This document shows positions 1-34,100 of a stretch of 64,000 nucleotides of DNA, one piece after another. The DNA is taken from positions 62,001 through 126,000 of the forward strand of contig JAPMOS010000110.1 of the NCBI GenBank assembly GCA_027972325.1. The letters are read 5' to 3'. The notes under the pieces were generated by a model. The model had not been told where the DNA came from. It ran no database searches and was given only the letters and a program-made list of their open reading frames with translations. The position numbers and the translations under genes are program-made. Position 1 is the first letter of the stretch; each line of letters begins with the position of its first letter. The stretch comes from Paratrimastix pyriformis (Eukaryota; Preaxostyla; Paratrimastigidae).

Positions 1-125
1 CATCATCCAATCAGCATCATCCAATCAGCATCATCCAATCAGCATCATCCAATCAGCATCATCCAATCAGCATCATCCAATCAGCATCATCCAATCAGCA
101 TCATCCAATCAGCATCATCATCCAA
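1..125. repeat. 14-bp minisatellite (catcatccaatcag)n
   Basis: Head-to-tail copies of catcatccaatcag start at the window edge and break down near 125. The unit is the same ATC/CCAATC motif that fills introns further on, so the window may begin inside an intron or a gene flank. No coding signal is visible. Confidence 0.9.
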
Positions 126-172
126 TCACGAACCACTTCGCTCATCGCACCCCTCATGACAGGGTGGGTCGG

Positions 173-302
173 GAAAACCCTGAACACGCTGAAAAACCCT
201 GAACACGCTGAAAAACCCTGAACACGCTGAAAAACCCTGAACACGCTGAAAAACCCTGAACACGCTGAAAAACCCTGAACACGCTGAAAAACCCTGAACA
301 GA
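173..302. repeat. 19-bp minisatellite (aaaaaccctgaacacgctg)n
   Basis: About six to seven near-perfect tandem copies of aaaaaccctgaacacgctg. The open frames on the minus strand here are simply this repeat translated and are not taken as a gene. Confidence 0.9.
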
Positions 303-399
303 CCGCCGACACATGAACTCCCGCTTGCTGGGGTGGCGGATCATCAATGATTGAGCAAAACTCGGCTTGGGACGCCGTCGGGTCTTCTGAAGCTCCATC

Positions 400-2363
<1,964 letters not shown>

Positions 2364-2788
2364 TGGCCGCCCCTTCCGACAAGATTCTGCGGGCATCAAG
2401 GATCTCCGGATTCGCCCGCCATGGACTGGTCGGCCTGGGGTGCGGACGAGTCCGCCTCCCCATGAAGGGAGGGGGCGTCTCACCACTGGTTTTTCGTTCA
2501 CTCTTTTCAATGTGCCGCGCTGTCTATATCGGATACATACAATACAAGGCGACTTCTTTGCAGCGTCTTGTATTGCGGGAGTGGGCGAGGGGCGGGGGGA
2601 TCTACGCTTCGGTAAACTTCGCGTTTCAGGATTTTGTGACATCGTTGATCCATTTCAGCGCTTGCCCTTTGCATTATTTTTCAAAAACTAACCCCATAGT
2701 TAAGTGGAATACCACTTTTTTTTCGAAATTGCTGCTTGTCATGTCATTGTATGAATTACCGTCGGGATCGTGAAGCTGTTTTCCGAAA

Positions 2789-8802
<6,014 letters not shown>

Positions 8803-9670
8803 GGGAGTCAGCTTGGAGGACCTCCAGGAGGCATCGGCCGAGGGGGCACCAGCAGCAGCAAAAATAGAGCCGAAACGCCGCTTCGTGTTTTCTCTCGGGG
8901 AGGAGGTGGTGGTGGCGGTGGAGGGAGGTGGAGGAGAGTGAGTGTCGTCTTGTGTTCTCTGCGTGCCCACCCACCTCTCCGACACGGGCTTCCGGTGCCC
9001 ACCGGGGCAAACAACGTGACACTCTCGTGTCCCACTTTCCCGCTTTTTGCACCGACAGTTTGTGGAACTTGGCCGCACGGCCCATGCTCCGGCCGCTGGG
9101 GCCGGTCTGAGCTGGGCGGGGCTCTGCCCGGGCCGCCTGCCATGCAGGGATTCGTCAACTCGGTCATGGCCCTCCAGGCCGCCCCGCCCCCACACGGGGC
9201 ATCTCGGCTCGGCTGAGGGTTTGAGTCCTGGGCCCCTGCCGCCCGGGGGCCCCGACGGGCTGAGCAGCGCCCGCAGAACCCGATCCGTCCGGCGCCACTG
9301 CGCCTTGGCCCGCCGAGGGACCCCGCCCCTGACCCATCGAGCGGCGCCACGGGCGAGCGTCGCCCATCCCCCGGACGCCCGCCCTATCGATGTTGCTGTC
9401 TGCTCCAAGATGATTGGATTATGTGAGGGTGGCCATCCCCCCGCTAATAAACCCCCCCCCCCCCCCCCCCGTTCGAAGATTCGATGACTCCGCTGCCTCC
9501 GCTCCTCCACTGCTCCGCTCCTCCACTGCTCCGCTGACCCTTTCGAATCTGATACGGATGAATCACGAAAGACATGAATTCCACCGCTTCTCATGAGTTA
9601 TGATGGATGATGGATGATGATGATGATGGTTGATGGTGATGATGGTTGATGGTGATGATGATGCTGATGC

Positions 9671-9708
<38 letters not shown>

Positions 9709-9967
9709 GATGGTGATGGTGATTGGTGACTGGATGATGATGATGCGATCGGTGTCGACAACAAGCAAATGTCGCCCACCACCATCCTCTCCCCGCAGGC
9801 CGACGTTCGCTCAAAGGCAAAAGAATCAGACCAGTTGTCCTGGCAGCATTAGAGAAGAACAAACTTCGGAAAGGCAGGCTTGGTTCGAGACAGACAGAGT
9901 TCTCTGTCTGTCAAAGAGCGCGGCGGCGTTGGTGCGACGTGAGATATCTTCTTTTCTGCCAATCGAA
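8803..9967. other. intergenic region
   Basis: No gene model is supported. Points seen: a possible polyadenylation signal aataaa at about 9446, a C-run at about 9451-9470, and (GAT)n/GGTTGAT repeats at 9600-9745. An alternative frame at 8798-8940 (SLEDLQEASAEG) looks mildly coding. It would extend the WDR20-like protein if one C were absent from the C-run at about 8788-8794, so the 3' end of that gene is not fully settled. Confidence 0.6.
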
Positions 9968-23512
<13,545 letters not shown>

Positions 23513-24034
23513 TGCAAAGGCTAAAGCCCCATTCTCGCCCCATCATCGAGTGTTGCTTTTCTTTGGAAAGCCGATGATGGGGTTCTTGGGCGTTCACTAT
23601 TTTTTGTCAGTGTCTCTGTGTCTGTGTCTGTGTCTGTGTCTGTGTCTCTGTGTCTGTGTCTGTGTGTTCGGTTTTTGTGTGGTTCCCCTTGGTTGACGAA
23701 AGTTCGGCCTGCGCTGCTCTCGTTTGGACCAAAACAACCCATTTTCATATGGGTTTGATTGACTTTATATGTTCTCTGCTTTCTCTCTGCTTTCGCGCTC
23801 GTTCGCGCATGTTCTGACTGGTCTCACCACTGGTCGGTCATGCTTGTGTGGTCTCTTATACCCCCGGCCAGATTGTTTTGGGCTGGACTACCCCCCGACA
23901 CAATCCGGTCGGTCGTGTCTCGCGTTCTGCTTCTCTCCTTCAAGTTACAGCCTCTTTCTTTTTACTCTGTGGGCTGTGAGTGTCTTTTTTTTTTTGGCCA
24001 ACCCGACCCGCATAGGCCCCATCACGCGTCCACG

Positions 24035-24068
<34 letters not shown>

Positions 24069-24352
24069 AGCAGCAGCGCCCGAAAATAGGGCGACCCGAG
24101 GGGTTCTTCACATTCGAGTTGATGTTTTGAGGAATGTTTATCATCTTCTTTCCTCCAATCTCACCTGTTTTGCATTCAAAATCCTGGGAGCGCAAGACCC
24201 CTTGCGCAGTTGACTCCGAATCTCCCTCCACCCCGATCGGCGGGCGGGCGGGCGGGCGGGCGGGCGGGTGGGCGGGTGGGTGGGTGGGCGGGTGGGTGGG
24301 TGGGCGGGTGGGCGGGCGGGGAAACCACCCCCGCAGACAAGGGCATGACCAG
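23513..24352. other. intergenic region with simple repeats
   Basis: No gene model. Holds a (gtctgt)n block at 23604-23664, an uninterrupted run of about 30 C at 24038-24068, and a (GGGCGGGT)n block at 24238-24320. Confidence 0.6.
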
Positions 24353-24679
24353 TCCCGGCTGCCTGCAAATTCGTCACCCACGACCAGAAGGCCCTGGCCC
24401 TGCAGCACCGGTGGGTGGCCCAGGCCCTCATCGAGAGCGACCCGCCATCGTCCCTGCCACCCAAACCCCAGCCGCAGCAGCCAGCCGCAGCCGCAGCAGC
24501 CGCAGCAGCCGCAGCCGCAGCCGCAGCAGCCGCAGCAGCCGCAGCCGCAGCAGCCGCAGCAGCCGCAGCCGCAGCAGCCGCAGCAGCCGCAGCCGCAGCA
24601 GCCGCAGCAGCCTTCCCTCGTCACCGACGATCATCCCAAGGGGAACGCAGTCGGAATTGGAGGGGCGCAGATCGGGTGA
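24353..24679 (+). CDS. candidate exon with poly-Ala or Gln-Pro tract
   Basis: After an acceptor-like accag the frame reads CKFVTHDQKALALQHRWVAQ then ALIESD. Its composition looks coding and unlike the surrounding repeats. It then enters a (CAGCCG/CAG)n tract of about 135 bp that reads poly-Ala in one frame and Gln/Pro in another. The Gln/Pro frame ends with SLVTDDHPKGNAVGIGGAQ and a TGA at about 24679. The frames before and after the repeat disagree, so there may be a length error or an intron here. I recognise no family and no complete gene. Confidence 0.35.
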   Translation, partial: SRLPANSSPTTRRPWPCSTGGWPRPSSRATRHRPCHPNPSRSSQPQPQQPQQPQPQPQQPQQPQPQQPQQPQPQQPQQPQPQQPQQPSLVTDDHPKGNAVGIGGAQIG

Positions 24680-25054
24680 CCACACTTCCATCCCCGCGGC
24701 CACGGCCACCGCCAGCCCATGGATTGAGGTGCATCCCTTCGGTGGTCTGCCCCCCGGCGAAACCGGTTGAAGTCTCGGCGTTCCCCGTTCCCTTTGGTCC
24801 GCGTTCCGCCCTTTTCTGACCATGGAGATCGCAACTGAGCTCAGTAAGGACGATTCTGGATCCCACCGATCTCGCTTTCCTGACGGCGATCCTCCGGCGG
24901 CAAGGCGAAACGGAATAATACAGGGAGATATTTTCGGAACAAAGAAAGAGAAAAACCCATAATCCACCGGACCTGCACACGCAAAAACACAAAACGAGGA
25001 GATCGCAGGATGAGTCCATGCGTGATTCACAATGGGAGGGATTGTGCTACCTTG

Positions 25055-25420
25055 TTCTTGAGGATTGGATCGACGTCGTTGAGTGTTGAGGCCTCCGCAG
25101 CAGGACCGTTTGACCCGTACATGTCGATGCCAAGCTCGAAGGCCTCGGCGTCGGCCTCTGGGACTGGCTGGTCTTGCAGCGGACGAGACCAAAAGGCATC
25201 CTGGGAAGGAGTGCGTGGAGTGGCAGGGGGAGAGGGGAGAAAGGAGGATGTGTTTGAGTTGGCAACACACGATCCAATTCTCCTCTTCTCGACCGCGAGT
25301 TTGTTGGCACGATGGAGGCGGGCCCTTGGGCGCTTCGAGGCGGCACCTCCGAAAAAAAGTGGCATGATCAGGACGTAGGGCAGCATCAGAACCACAGAAG
25401 GACGGCTTGCTCGACGAAAA
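25055..25420 (-). CDS. candidate two-exon fragment, unknown function
   Basis: On the minus strand, about 25290-25400 reads VLMLPYVLIMPLFFGGAAS, a hydrophobic stretch, then a basic segment. After a probable 66-nt intron the exon at 25055-25200 reads DAFWSRPLQDQPVPEADAEA then FELGIDMYGSNGP. Acceptor ttcccag and donor gtagca are present. The composition suggests coding, but I cannot extend it reliably or name a family. Confidence 0.35.
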
Positions 25421-25830
25421 GCGAGTGGTGACTTGGGAGTTGGGCGACGAGTTGCCGGCGAAACTGTTCGGCTCATAGCTCTGCAGCAGATTTCGAGTTT
25501 CTTCGCAAGGCGGGATTCACCGCGGATAGAGCAACTCGGTTTTTTGAGGTTCTCCGGCGCGCCTCGTCCAGATTGGTGTGGGCTCACTCATGACGAAAAG
25601 AGAAAGGGTCCCATTTTCCTTCCACTAGCTCTCAACTTAATCGGCCAGCGCTGGCCACTCGTCGGTCCCCAGGGCATGTAGCCTGCTCAGTCAATGTGCC
25701 TAGAAACCACTTCGGCGCCCCTTGGATGGTCGGAGCAGGCGCCGCCATTCAACGCAATCAAAAATCCAGCAGGCGATGTTTAATGTGTTTCGTTTGGAGG
25801 CGAGATTTTATATTATTGTTTCGTACCAAG

Positions 25831-28091
25831 TCACGACTCCGCTCGCATCTTCTGTCGCACAGCCGCCAGCGCCTCGCCAATGGCCGGATCCGTCGTCGTC
25901 TCCGTCACCCCGATGCTCCGCAAGAACCGGCTCTCTCCGCTCAGCTCGAGACGCTCCAGCGCTGGGCACCCCAGGACCACCTTCCCCGTGGTGGGTGACG
26001 GTAAGTCCCAGTCGGGGTCGTCCCGGCCGACCGGCAGCCCGTCATACGCGGACCGGTCGTGCAGCACCAGCCGCCTGAGGCGCGGCGCGGACAGGACCAG
26101 AGGGCTGCCCGCTGGGGTGCTGGCAAACTCCGCACAGGTCGCCGGAACGAACTCGGGGAAGAGCCGCAGCTGTGTCAGGCGGGTCAGTCGGGACAGGGCC
26201 GCAACCAGCCGGGGCCATTCTGCCGGCTCGGTGAAATCGGGCTCCGTCCACACAAGAGATAGGTGTCGGAGCGATTCTGCGGCGGCCAGAAAGAGAGCCA
26301 CGGGCTCGGCCACATCCTGGCAGCCGTCGACACGCAGGCCCCACAGCCGCGGCGTCGGGCGGGCGAACCGGAACGAGACAAGCCGGGGAAGCCGCCCGAG
26401 ATGCAGCGACCGCAGGGCCGGGCAGCTCAGGGTCACCCGGACCCGCTCGGCCCGGTGGAAGTGCCGGCCAGCCACGTCGCCGGTCAGGCAGAGGGTCGCC
26501 AGCCGAGGCCCTTCGATCTGCAGGTCAAGATCCAGGTTGCCTGCCCAGTGGCTGATGGCCAGATCAAGGCGGAGCAGCGAGTCGGGCAACCGCAGCACGA
26601 GCGGGTTGGCGAAATGCGCCGCGTCCAGCCGGAGGCCCAGCCGGGTCAAGGGCGCCAACGACGGCGCGGGGCTCAGCAGACGGGCCAGCATGGTCGGCTC
26701 ATCCGTCCACAGGTTGGTCACTTCGGCCAAGTGCGGCAGCTGGGGCTGATGATCGAGGAAATCACGGGCCAGGACGCCCATGCAGGGAGGCTGCCAACCC
26801 TGGAAATTGGTGCACCCCGGGCCCCAGAAATGGCGCAGGCGGGGGCAGGCTTCCTCGACGACCAGCCGATAGGCCATGGGAGAGGAGGAGCACTGCGGTA
26901 GGGCCAACTCCTCCAGGGCTGGGCAGGCCAGCGTCAGGCGGGCCAGGGAAGTCAGGCTCATGTCGGCCAGCCAGAGGCGGCGCAGGCGTCCGCTGGCCAG
27001 GTGGAGGGGCAGCAGCCAGTGGGTGGGGCCGAACGGGCCGCCCAGGCTCAGCTCAAGATTTTCCAGCCCCGAGACGATTGCGGGGTCGATCAAGTGGGAG
27101 CCCCGGACCAGGTCCGACCAAGACCACCGGATCAGGGCCAGCGAGCGGAGGGTCGCCTGGTTGGCCGCCAGAACCCCGGCGATGTCATGCGAGTACTCCG
27201 TCAGCCGGAGGGAGGCCAGCCGACCAAAGGGCATCTCGGCCAGATCCTCGCCGTACGCGTCCTGATCGTGGAGGTCGAGGTGGGTCAAACCCGGGGCCAC
27301 GTCCTCCACACCCGAGGCCACGCAGGGCAGCGTGAGTCGCTCGAGGCATCGGCATTTCTGCAGAAAGGGGGCCAGGCTGTCGCGGGGGGCCTCGTCGTTC
27401 GGCGGGGTCGAGAGGCTGAATTCTCGGAGGCCGGTTGGCAGCGAGCGGGTGAAGTTCTCCGGGGGAACAACCTCGGTGGGGCACGCAGGGCGGCAGCGCC
27501 AGTCCACCAGTCGCAGGATCTGCAGCCGGGGGCAGCAGGCGGACAGGGGGACGAGGGGTGGCAGGAGGCCCGTCAACGAGGCGGCGCCATGCTCCAGAGT
27601 GAGGTCGACCAAGCTTCGAGCGGAGTCCGAGCACAGCAGCACGTGAGCCAGAGGGCCCATGGGGAGGCGGAGCACGGCCAGGGATGCCGCGTGGTGGGTG
27701 GTGAAGGTCTCCTGCACCCAGGAGGTGCATTCAGTTTCGGTGCCGTCTTCAAATAGCGATATTTTTTGGTTGACCAACGACAGCCGGTGAAGGCCCTCGC
27801 ACGGCCGAACCAGAGCCGTCAGGGACTCAAGTGGCACGGTGACGGGATCGTCCGGGGTGGTTTCGAAAGAGAGTTCGCTGGCCCTGCCGATAATGCGGGC
27901 ACGAAGAGCATGTGAGAGGCTGAGCAACTGGATGTAGGCGACAGTGGCAGATTCCGAAGCCTCCACCAAGGCCAAAAGAATGTCATGGGGGAGTCGCGAC
28001 AGAATATCGCCTTCGATTTGGCTACGGAATGATAAACCAATAAAACATCCAGCGCTATCGTGAAGGCAGACCCAGCGACGTTGCAGTCCAT
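25831..28091 (-). CDS. F-box-like leucine-rich-repeat protein, 2 exons
   Basis: A single open frame of over 700 codons (28021-25831) has no upstream in-frame ATG. Splicing out a 50-nt intron (28071-28022, donor GTCTGC, acceptor CCGTAG) joins it to a 20-nt first exon with ATG at 28091, giving MDCNVAGQIEGDILSRLPHD and so on, about 736 aa. The N-terminal block DILSRLPHDILLALVEAS with a following helix resembles an F-box, which would recruit substrates to an SCF ubiquitin ligase. The rest is a series of irregular leucine-rich repeats (LxxLxLxxC/D). The protein is probably cytosolic. It is divergent from PPDK. F-box assignment is moderate; LRR and gene status are firm. Confidence 0.85.
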
Positions 28092-28172
28092 CCACTACCC
28101 GGCACCGGACTCCGACCCCGACGGCACAGACGGCTTTCCCCTGTGAGGAGCTACATCAAAGACAGACGCACA
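28092..28172. promoter_or_regulatory. bidirectional promoter interval, LRR gene / PPDK
   Basis: Only 81 bp separate the two divergent start codons (28091 on minus, 28173 on plus). Both promoters and 5' leaders must lie here or overlap the coding ends. I see no clear TATA box. Confidence 0.6.
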
Positions 28173-31100
28173 ATGGCGACCCGCAAGCATAAGGCCGACG
28201 ATCTGACCCGCACCACCAGCAAGGCTCGCACCGAGACTGAGCCTGCTCCGCATTTTTGCTTCTTCTTCGGCGAGCATCCAAGCGGTGCGAAGGATATCTT
28301 GGGTGGGAAGGGTGCCGGTCTGGCTGAGATGAGCCGGCTGGGTCTGCCTGTGCCCCACGGCTTCACAATTACCACCGAGGCCTGCGGCGAGCAATGGCCC
28401 GAGGATCTCTGGGCTGAGGTCCTTCGCAAGGTGGAGAAGTTGGAGGCTATGACCGAGAAGAAGTTCGGTAATGCCACTGCCCCTCTTCTTGTCTCGGTTC
28501 GCTCTGGTGCGGCCGTTTCTATGCCCGGTCTGTTGTTTGGCACCACCTCGTCACTTCACCATGGATCGTACCGAAGGTATGATGGACACTGTCCTCAACC
28601 TTGGCCTGAATGACACCACCACGGCCGGTCTTGCCGCGAAGACCCAAAACCCCCGCTTCGCCTATGATTCCTATCGGCGGTCTGTTTCTGTTCGCACACA
28701 TCATCACCACCACAAAAAATGCATCGCAGGTTCCTTTGCATGTTCGGTAATGTGGTTCTGGGCATCGAACACGACAAGTTCGAGCACATTCTGACTGCCA
28801 TTAAGAAGCGCCACAACCGGCACTTTGACTGCGATCTGACGGCCGAGGAGCTGCAAGGTCCGTGGACTCAACCCCACGTTGTTTCCTCGCCGCGCGCCGG
28901 AGGAATTCAAACCCAATCCGATCGGTTTCTTTTTCCCTGTCGCCTTGTCTGGTCTCCACCACCCGCGCACCAGAGGTGATCACGGAATTTAAGCAGATCT
29001 ACGTGACCGAGACGGGCAAGGGCTTCCCCACCGAGCCGCTCGAGCAGCTCCGGGCAGCCATCAAGTCTGCTCCAGCCCACCCAACACCCCCTGCACGTGC
29101 ACCAACACACACTGCACGCACGCTCCTCCCGTCCCCTGACCCATCCCGTCCCTTTGCTAGACACACACACATTCATGCCACTCAACTCGCACGGTTCTCC
29201 ACGCACTCTGCAGTGCGGTCTTTGCCTCGTGGAACAACCCCCGGGCCGTCTACTACCGCAAGATCAACGACATCCGGGGCCTCAAGGGCACCGCCGTCAA
29301 CGTGCAGGAGATGGTCTTCGGTCCGCCGCGCCTGGCTGCCCTGCCCCCCCCCCCCCCCCCGGGTGCTTGGTTCAATGTCCCTCTCCATCCTGGCGCTCCA
29401 TTGATGTGTACCCTCGGCTTTTCTCCTCACCCTCTGAGATTTGTGCTCATGTTTGTCTGCACGATTCACCCCCTCCCAGGCAACACGGGCCCCCGCTCGG
29501 GCACCGGTGTCGGCTTCACCCGCAACCCGTCCACGGGCGAGCACGCCCCGTACGGCGAGTACCTCGTCAATGCCCAGGTCTCGTCCTGCGCCGTCATCAC
29601 CAGCATCACCCAAGCATCACCACCATCCAATCATCGGCATCCAATCATCGGCATCCAATCATCGGCATCCAATCATCGGCATCCAATCATCATCATGGTC
29701 ATCATCACATCAACATCATGGTCATCCTGGTCATCATCATCATCATCAGCATCAGCATCATCATCAGCATCATCATCATCATCATCGGCATCCTCATCAC
29801 AGGGCGAGGATGTGGTTGCCGGCATCCGGACCCCGAACCCCATCGCCCGGCTGGAGGCCGACCTGCCCGAGGCCTACCGGCAGCTGATGCAGGTGTACCG
29901 CACCCTGGAGACCCACTACCGCGATATGCAGGATGTCTGCACTCCTCCTCCGTACGCCTCCCCACCGCAGGCGGGTGGCGGCGGCGGCGCTGCAAATGGG
30001 TTCTGTTTGCGCGAGTGTCTTTTTACGCTTGCGCTCGTGCTCCCGCTGACTCATCTTTGCTTTGTGTTCCCGTGTCCGGCGGCCTCGTCATCCTGCTGTG
30101 TGATGGCAATTCCTCGCTCATCTCTGCCGCTTCCCCCTGTCTGTGTCTGTCTGTGGTCCTCCGCCTGTCTCCGCGGCTCCTCACACACCTCGGATGGCCG
30201 GCTCTCCATTCATGCTGTGTGCAATTACTCGCCTCTTTTGAGGCGGGTTCGCTCCTGTCTCTGTGTGTCTTTGTGTCACCATTGAGGATGGCCGGCGCTC
30301 TCCATTCATGCTGTGTTGTCAATTCCTCGCTTCTTTTGAGGCGGGTGAACTCCTGTCTCTGTCTGTCTGTCTGTGTTCCATCCGCCCCGACGTCTCCCTT
30401 GGTGGAGGGCGGGCTCTTCAGACTCTCCCCTGCCTGTGTGTGATGCTCTTTCTGCCTTCCCAGTCAGTTCCCTGTGTCTGTCTGTGTGAGGTTCATCGCT
30501 CCTTTCCCCCGTCCATCTCCCGCTCTTTATGCTGTTTGCGATGTGTTCACCGTGACTCCTCCTTGTCTCCCCACACACAGCTCGAGTTCACCATCGAGGA
30601 GCGTTCCACTCATCCTCCTCTCGTTCACTCACCACTGGCCGTCTTCTTGGCTCCACCCTCGTTCGTCTCCCACAGCTCGAGTTCACCATTGAGGAGGGCA
30701 AGCTCTTCATGCTGCAGACCCGTGCGGGCAAGCGCACCGCCCACGCGGCCGTCCGCATCGCCAAGGAGATGGTCGAGGAAGGCCTGATCACCAAGGGTCC
30801 GTCTGTGCTGAGCTGTGCTGGCTTGTGGGTTGACTGGCTGGCTGGCTGTCTGTCTTGAGTGGTTGACAAGGAGATGGTCGAGGAAGGCCTGATCGCCAAG
30901 GGTCCGTTGCTGGCTGGCTGGCTTGTGTGGTCGACTGGCTGGCTGTGCTGTGCTGTGCTGTGCTGTGCTGTGGCTGTGGCTGTGGCTGTGCTGTGCTGTG
31001 CTTGTGCTTGTGCTTGTGCTTGTGCTGTGCTGTGCTGTGCTGTGCTGTGCTGCTTTTCCAAGGAGATGGTCAAGGCTGTCTGTCTTGTCTTGTGTGACTG

Positions 31101-34100
31101 TCTGCCTTGTGTGACTGTGGCTGTCTCTGGCGGGCTGCTTGTGGTTGCCTGTGGTTGCCCGTGGTTGCCCTTCGCACACACTCCCGCTCACATCCTGCAC
31201 CCGTGTGTGTCCTCCACCCTCCACCCCCCCCCCCCCCCCCCCAACCCCCCTGTCCCACGCAGAGGAGGCCCTGCTCCGGATCGACCCCAACTCGCTCACC
31301 CAGCTGCTCTTCCCCAGCTGGTTGACGCGGACAAGGCCACCAAGCGGCTGCTCTGCAAGGGCCTGCCTGCCTCGCCCAGGGCGGCCCGTGGCCGGCTGGC
31401 TTTCACGGCCCAGGAGGCCATCCGGCGCACCAGGCCGGCGAGAAGATTATCCTGGCCCGGGAGGAGACCTGCCCCGATGATATCGAGGGCATGAACGTCT
31501 CCCAGGGCATCGTCACTGGTCCGCCTGCCACAGCCTGCCACTTCATGCCCACATGCCCGCCCTCCCTGGAGCGCAATTTGTCCCCTCTTGGGCATCCGGG
31601 TGGGTGATGATGGTTGGATGACCATTGGATGAGTCTCTCCGTTCACCTCCCTATTCGCCCCCCCCCCCCCCCCCCCCCCACCCACCCACCCACGCTCCTC
31701 GCAGCCCGCGGTGGGATGACCTCCCATGCGGCCGTGGTGGCCCGGGGTATGGGCAAGTGCTGCATCACGGGGGCCCACGACCTGCACATTGACGTGGCCC
31801 AGGGCAAGCTGACCCTGCCCGATGGGACCGCCCTCGGGGCCACCGACTGTGTGACCCTGGACGGGTCCACGGGTGAGGTCTTCCTGGTCTGCCATCGTTC
31901 CCATCATCATCCAATCATCATCGTCAACATCATCATCGATCATCATCATCATCATCATCCAATCATCATCACCCAGTCACCATCATCATCAAATCCGCCG
32001 CCCACCACCACCACCACCACCAACCACCACCACCAACCACCACCAACCACCACCACCAACCACCACCAACCACCACCACCCACCACCCACCACCAACCAC
32101 CACCATTATCATCATCATCATCATCATATCAGATCATCAATTCACCAACCATCAATTCGCCACGATCACCACCCAGCATCCAATCATATCACACAATCAT
32201 CATCATACAATCACCATCACACAACACAATCACCATCACACAAGCATCATCATCCTCTTCCTCTTCGTTCCGTCCACCTCCCCCGCGACACTCCACCCCC
32301 CCCCCCCCCCCCCCCCCCCCCAGGGCGAGGTTGCCATCCAGGACGCCCGCCTCGAGGGCGCCTTCGCCACCATCATGCAGTGGGCCAACGAGTACAAGCG
32401 CCTCGGCGTCCGGACCAACGCCGAGACCCCGCGCGACGCCCGCAAGGCGCGCGAGTTCGGTTGCGAGGGCATCGGCCTTGCCCGTACCGAGCACATGTTC
32501 TTCCAGGGGGACCGCATCTGGGCCATGCGCGAGATGATTATTGCCGAGACCACCGAGGCCCGCGAGGCCGCGCTGGCCAAGTTGCTGCCCTACCAGAAGG
32601 AGGACTTCAAGGCCCTGCTGGACATCATGGACGGGCTGCCGGTCAACATCCGGCTGCTCGACCCGCCCCTGCACGAGTTCCTGCCCACTGAGGGTCCGTG
32701 TGCATCATCCAATCATCACCAGATCCGATCACCACCATCCGATCATCATCACCCAATCATCATCATCACCCAATCATCACCCAATCATCATCCAATCATC
32801 ATCGAATAATCACCCATCAATCATCATCAATCATCATCGAATCATCATCGAATTCATCCGATCATCGATCGTCAACCATCATCAAGCATCATCTAAGCAT
32901 CATCAACCATCATCCATCATCGAATCATCATCGAATTCATCCGATCATCGATCGTCAACCATCATCAACCATCATCATCAACCATCATCAACCATCATCA
33001 ACCATCATCAGCCATCAACCATCATCAACCATCATCAACCATCATCATCATCATCATCATCCAATCATCATCATCATATCCTTTTGTGTGCGCAGAGAAG
33101 GACCAGCGCCAGATGGCCGAGGTGATGCACATCACGGTCGACCAGGTGCGCACCCTGGTGGACAACATGCACGAGGCCAACCCCATGCTGGGCTTCCGCG
33201 GTTGCCGGCTGGGGGTCGTCTACCCGGAGATCAACCGGATGCAGGTCAAGGCCATCTTCGAGGCCGCCTGCGAGCTCAAGCAGGAGAAGCCCGCTGCCAA
33301 CATGCACATTGAGGTCATGATCCCCGTGCTGGCCCACGAGGTCCGTCATCCCATCGTCACCATCACCCATCACATCACCCATCACCATCAGCCACCAACA
33401 TCCGCATCAACAGCATCAACAGCATCAACAGCATCAACAGCATCAACAGCATCAACAGCATCAACAGCATCAACAGCATCAACAGCATCAACAGCATCAA
33501 CAGCATCAACAGCATCAACAGCATCAACAGCATCAGCATCAGCATCAACAGCATCAACAGCATCAACAGCATCAACAGCATCAACAGCATCAACAGCATC
33601 AACAGCATCAACAGCATCAACAGCATCAACAGCATCAACAGCATCAACAGCATCAACAGCATCAACAGCATCAACAGCATCAACAGCATCAACAGCATCA
33701 ACAGCATCAACAGCATCAACAGCATCAACAGCATCAACAGCATCAACAGCATCAACAGCATCAACAGCATCAACAGCATCAACAGCATCAACAGCATCAA
33801 CAGCATCAACAGCATCAGCATCAGCATCAGCATCAGCATCAGCATCAGCATCAGCATCAGCATCAGCATCAGCATCAGCATCAGCATCAGCATCAGCATC
33901 AGCATCAGCAATATGCGCATTGAGGTCATGATCCCCGTGCTGGCCCACGAGGTCTGTCATCCAATCGTCACCATCAAGCATTCAATTTCAGCATCAACAA
34001 ATCAGCATCAGCAATATGCACATCGAGGTCATGATCTCCGCCGGCCCACTCATTCATCCAACCTCATCATCATCACAATCACAATCATCATCCGGGCATC

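Noticed and set aside
28095-28095. GTG start for the F-box-like/LRR protein
   Set aside because: A canonical ATG at 28091 with a 50-nt intron gives a cleaner N-terminus, and other introns of this size support it.
33400-33905. Evenly spaced repeats resembling a CRISPR array
   Set aside because: A 9-bp tandem unit with no spacers, in a eukaryotic intron.
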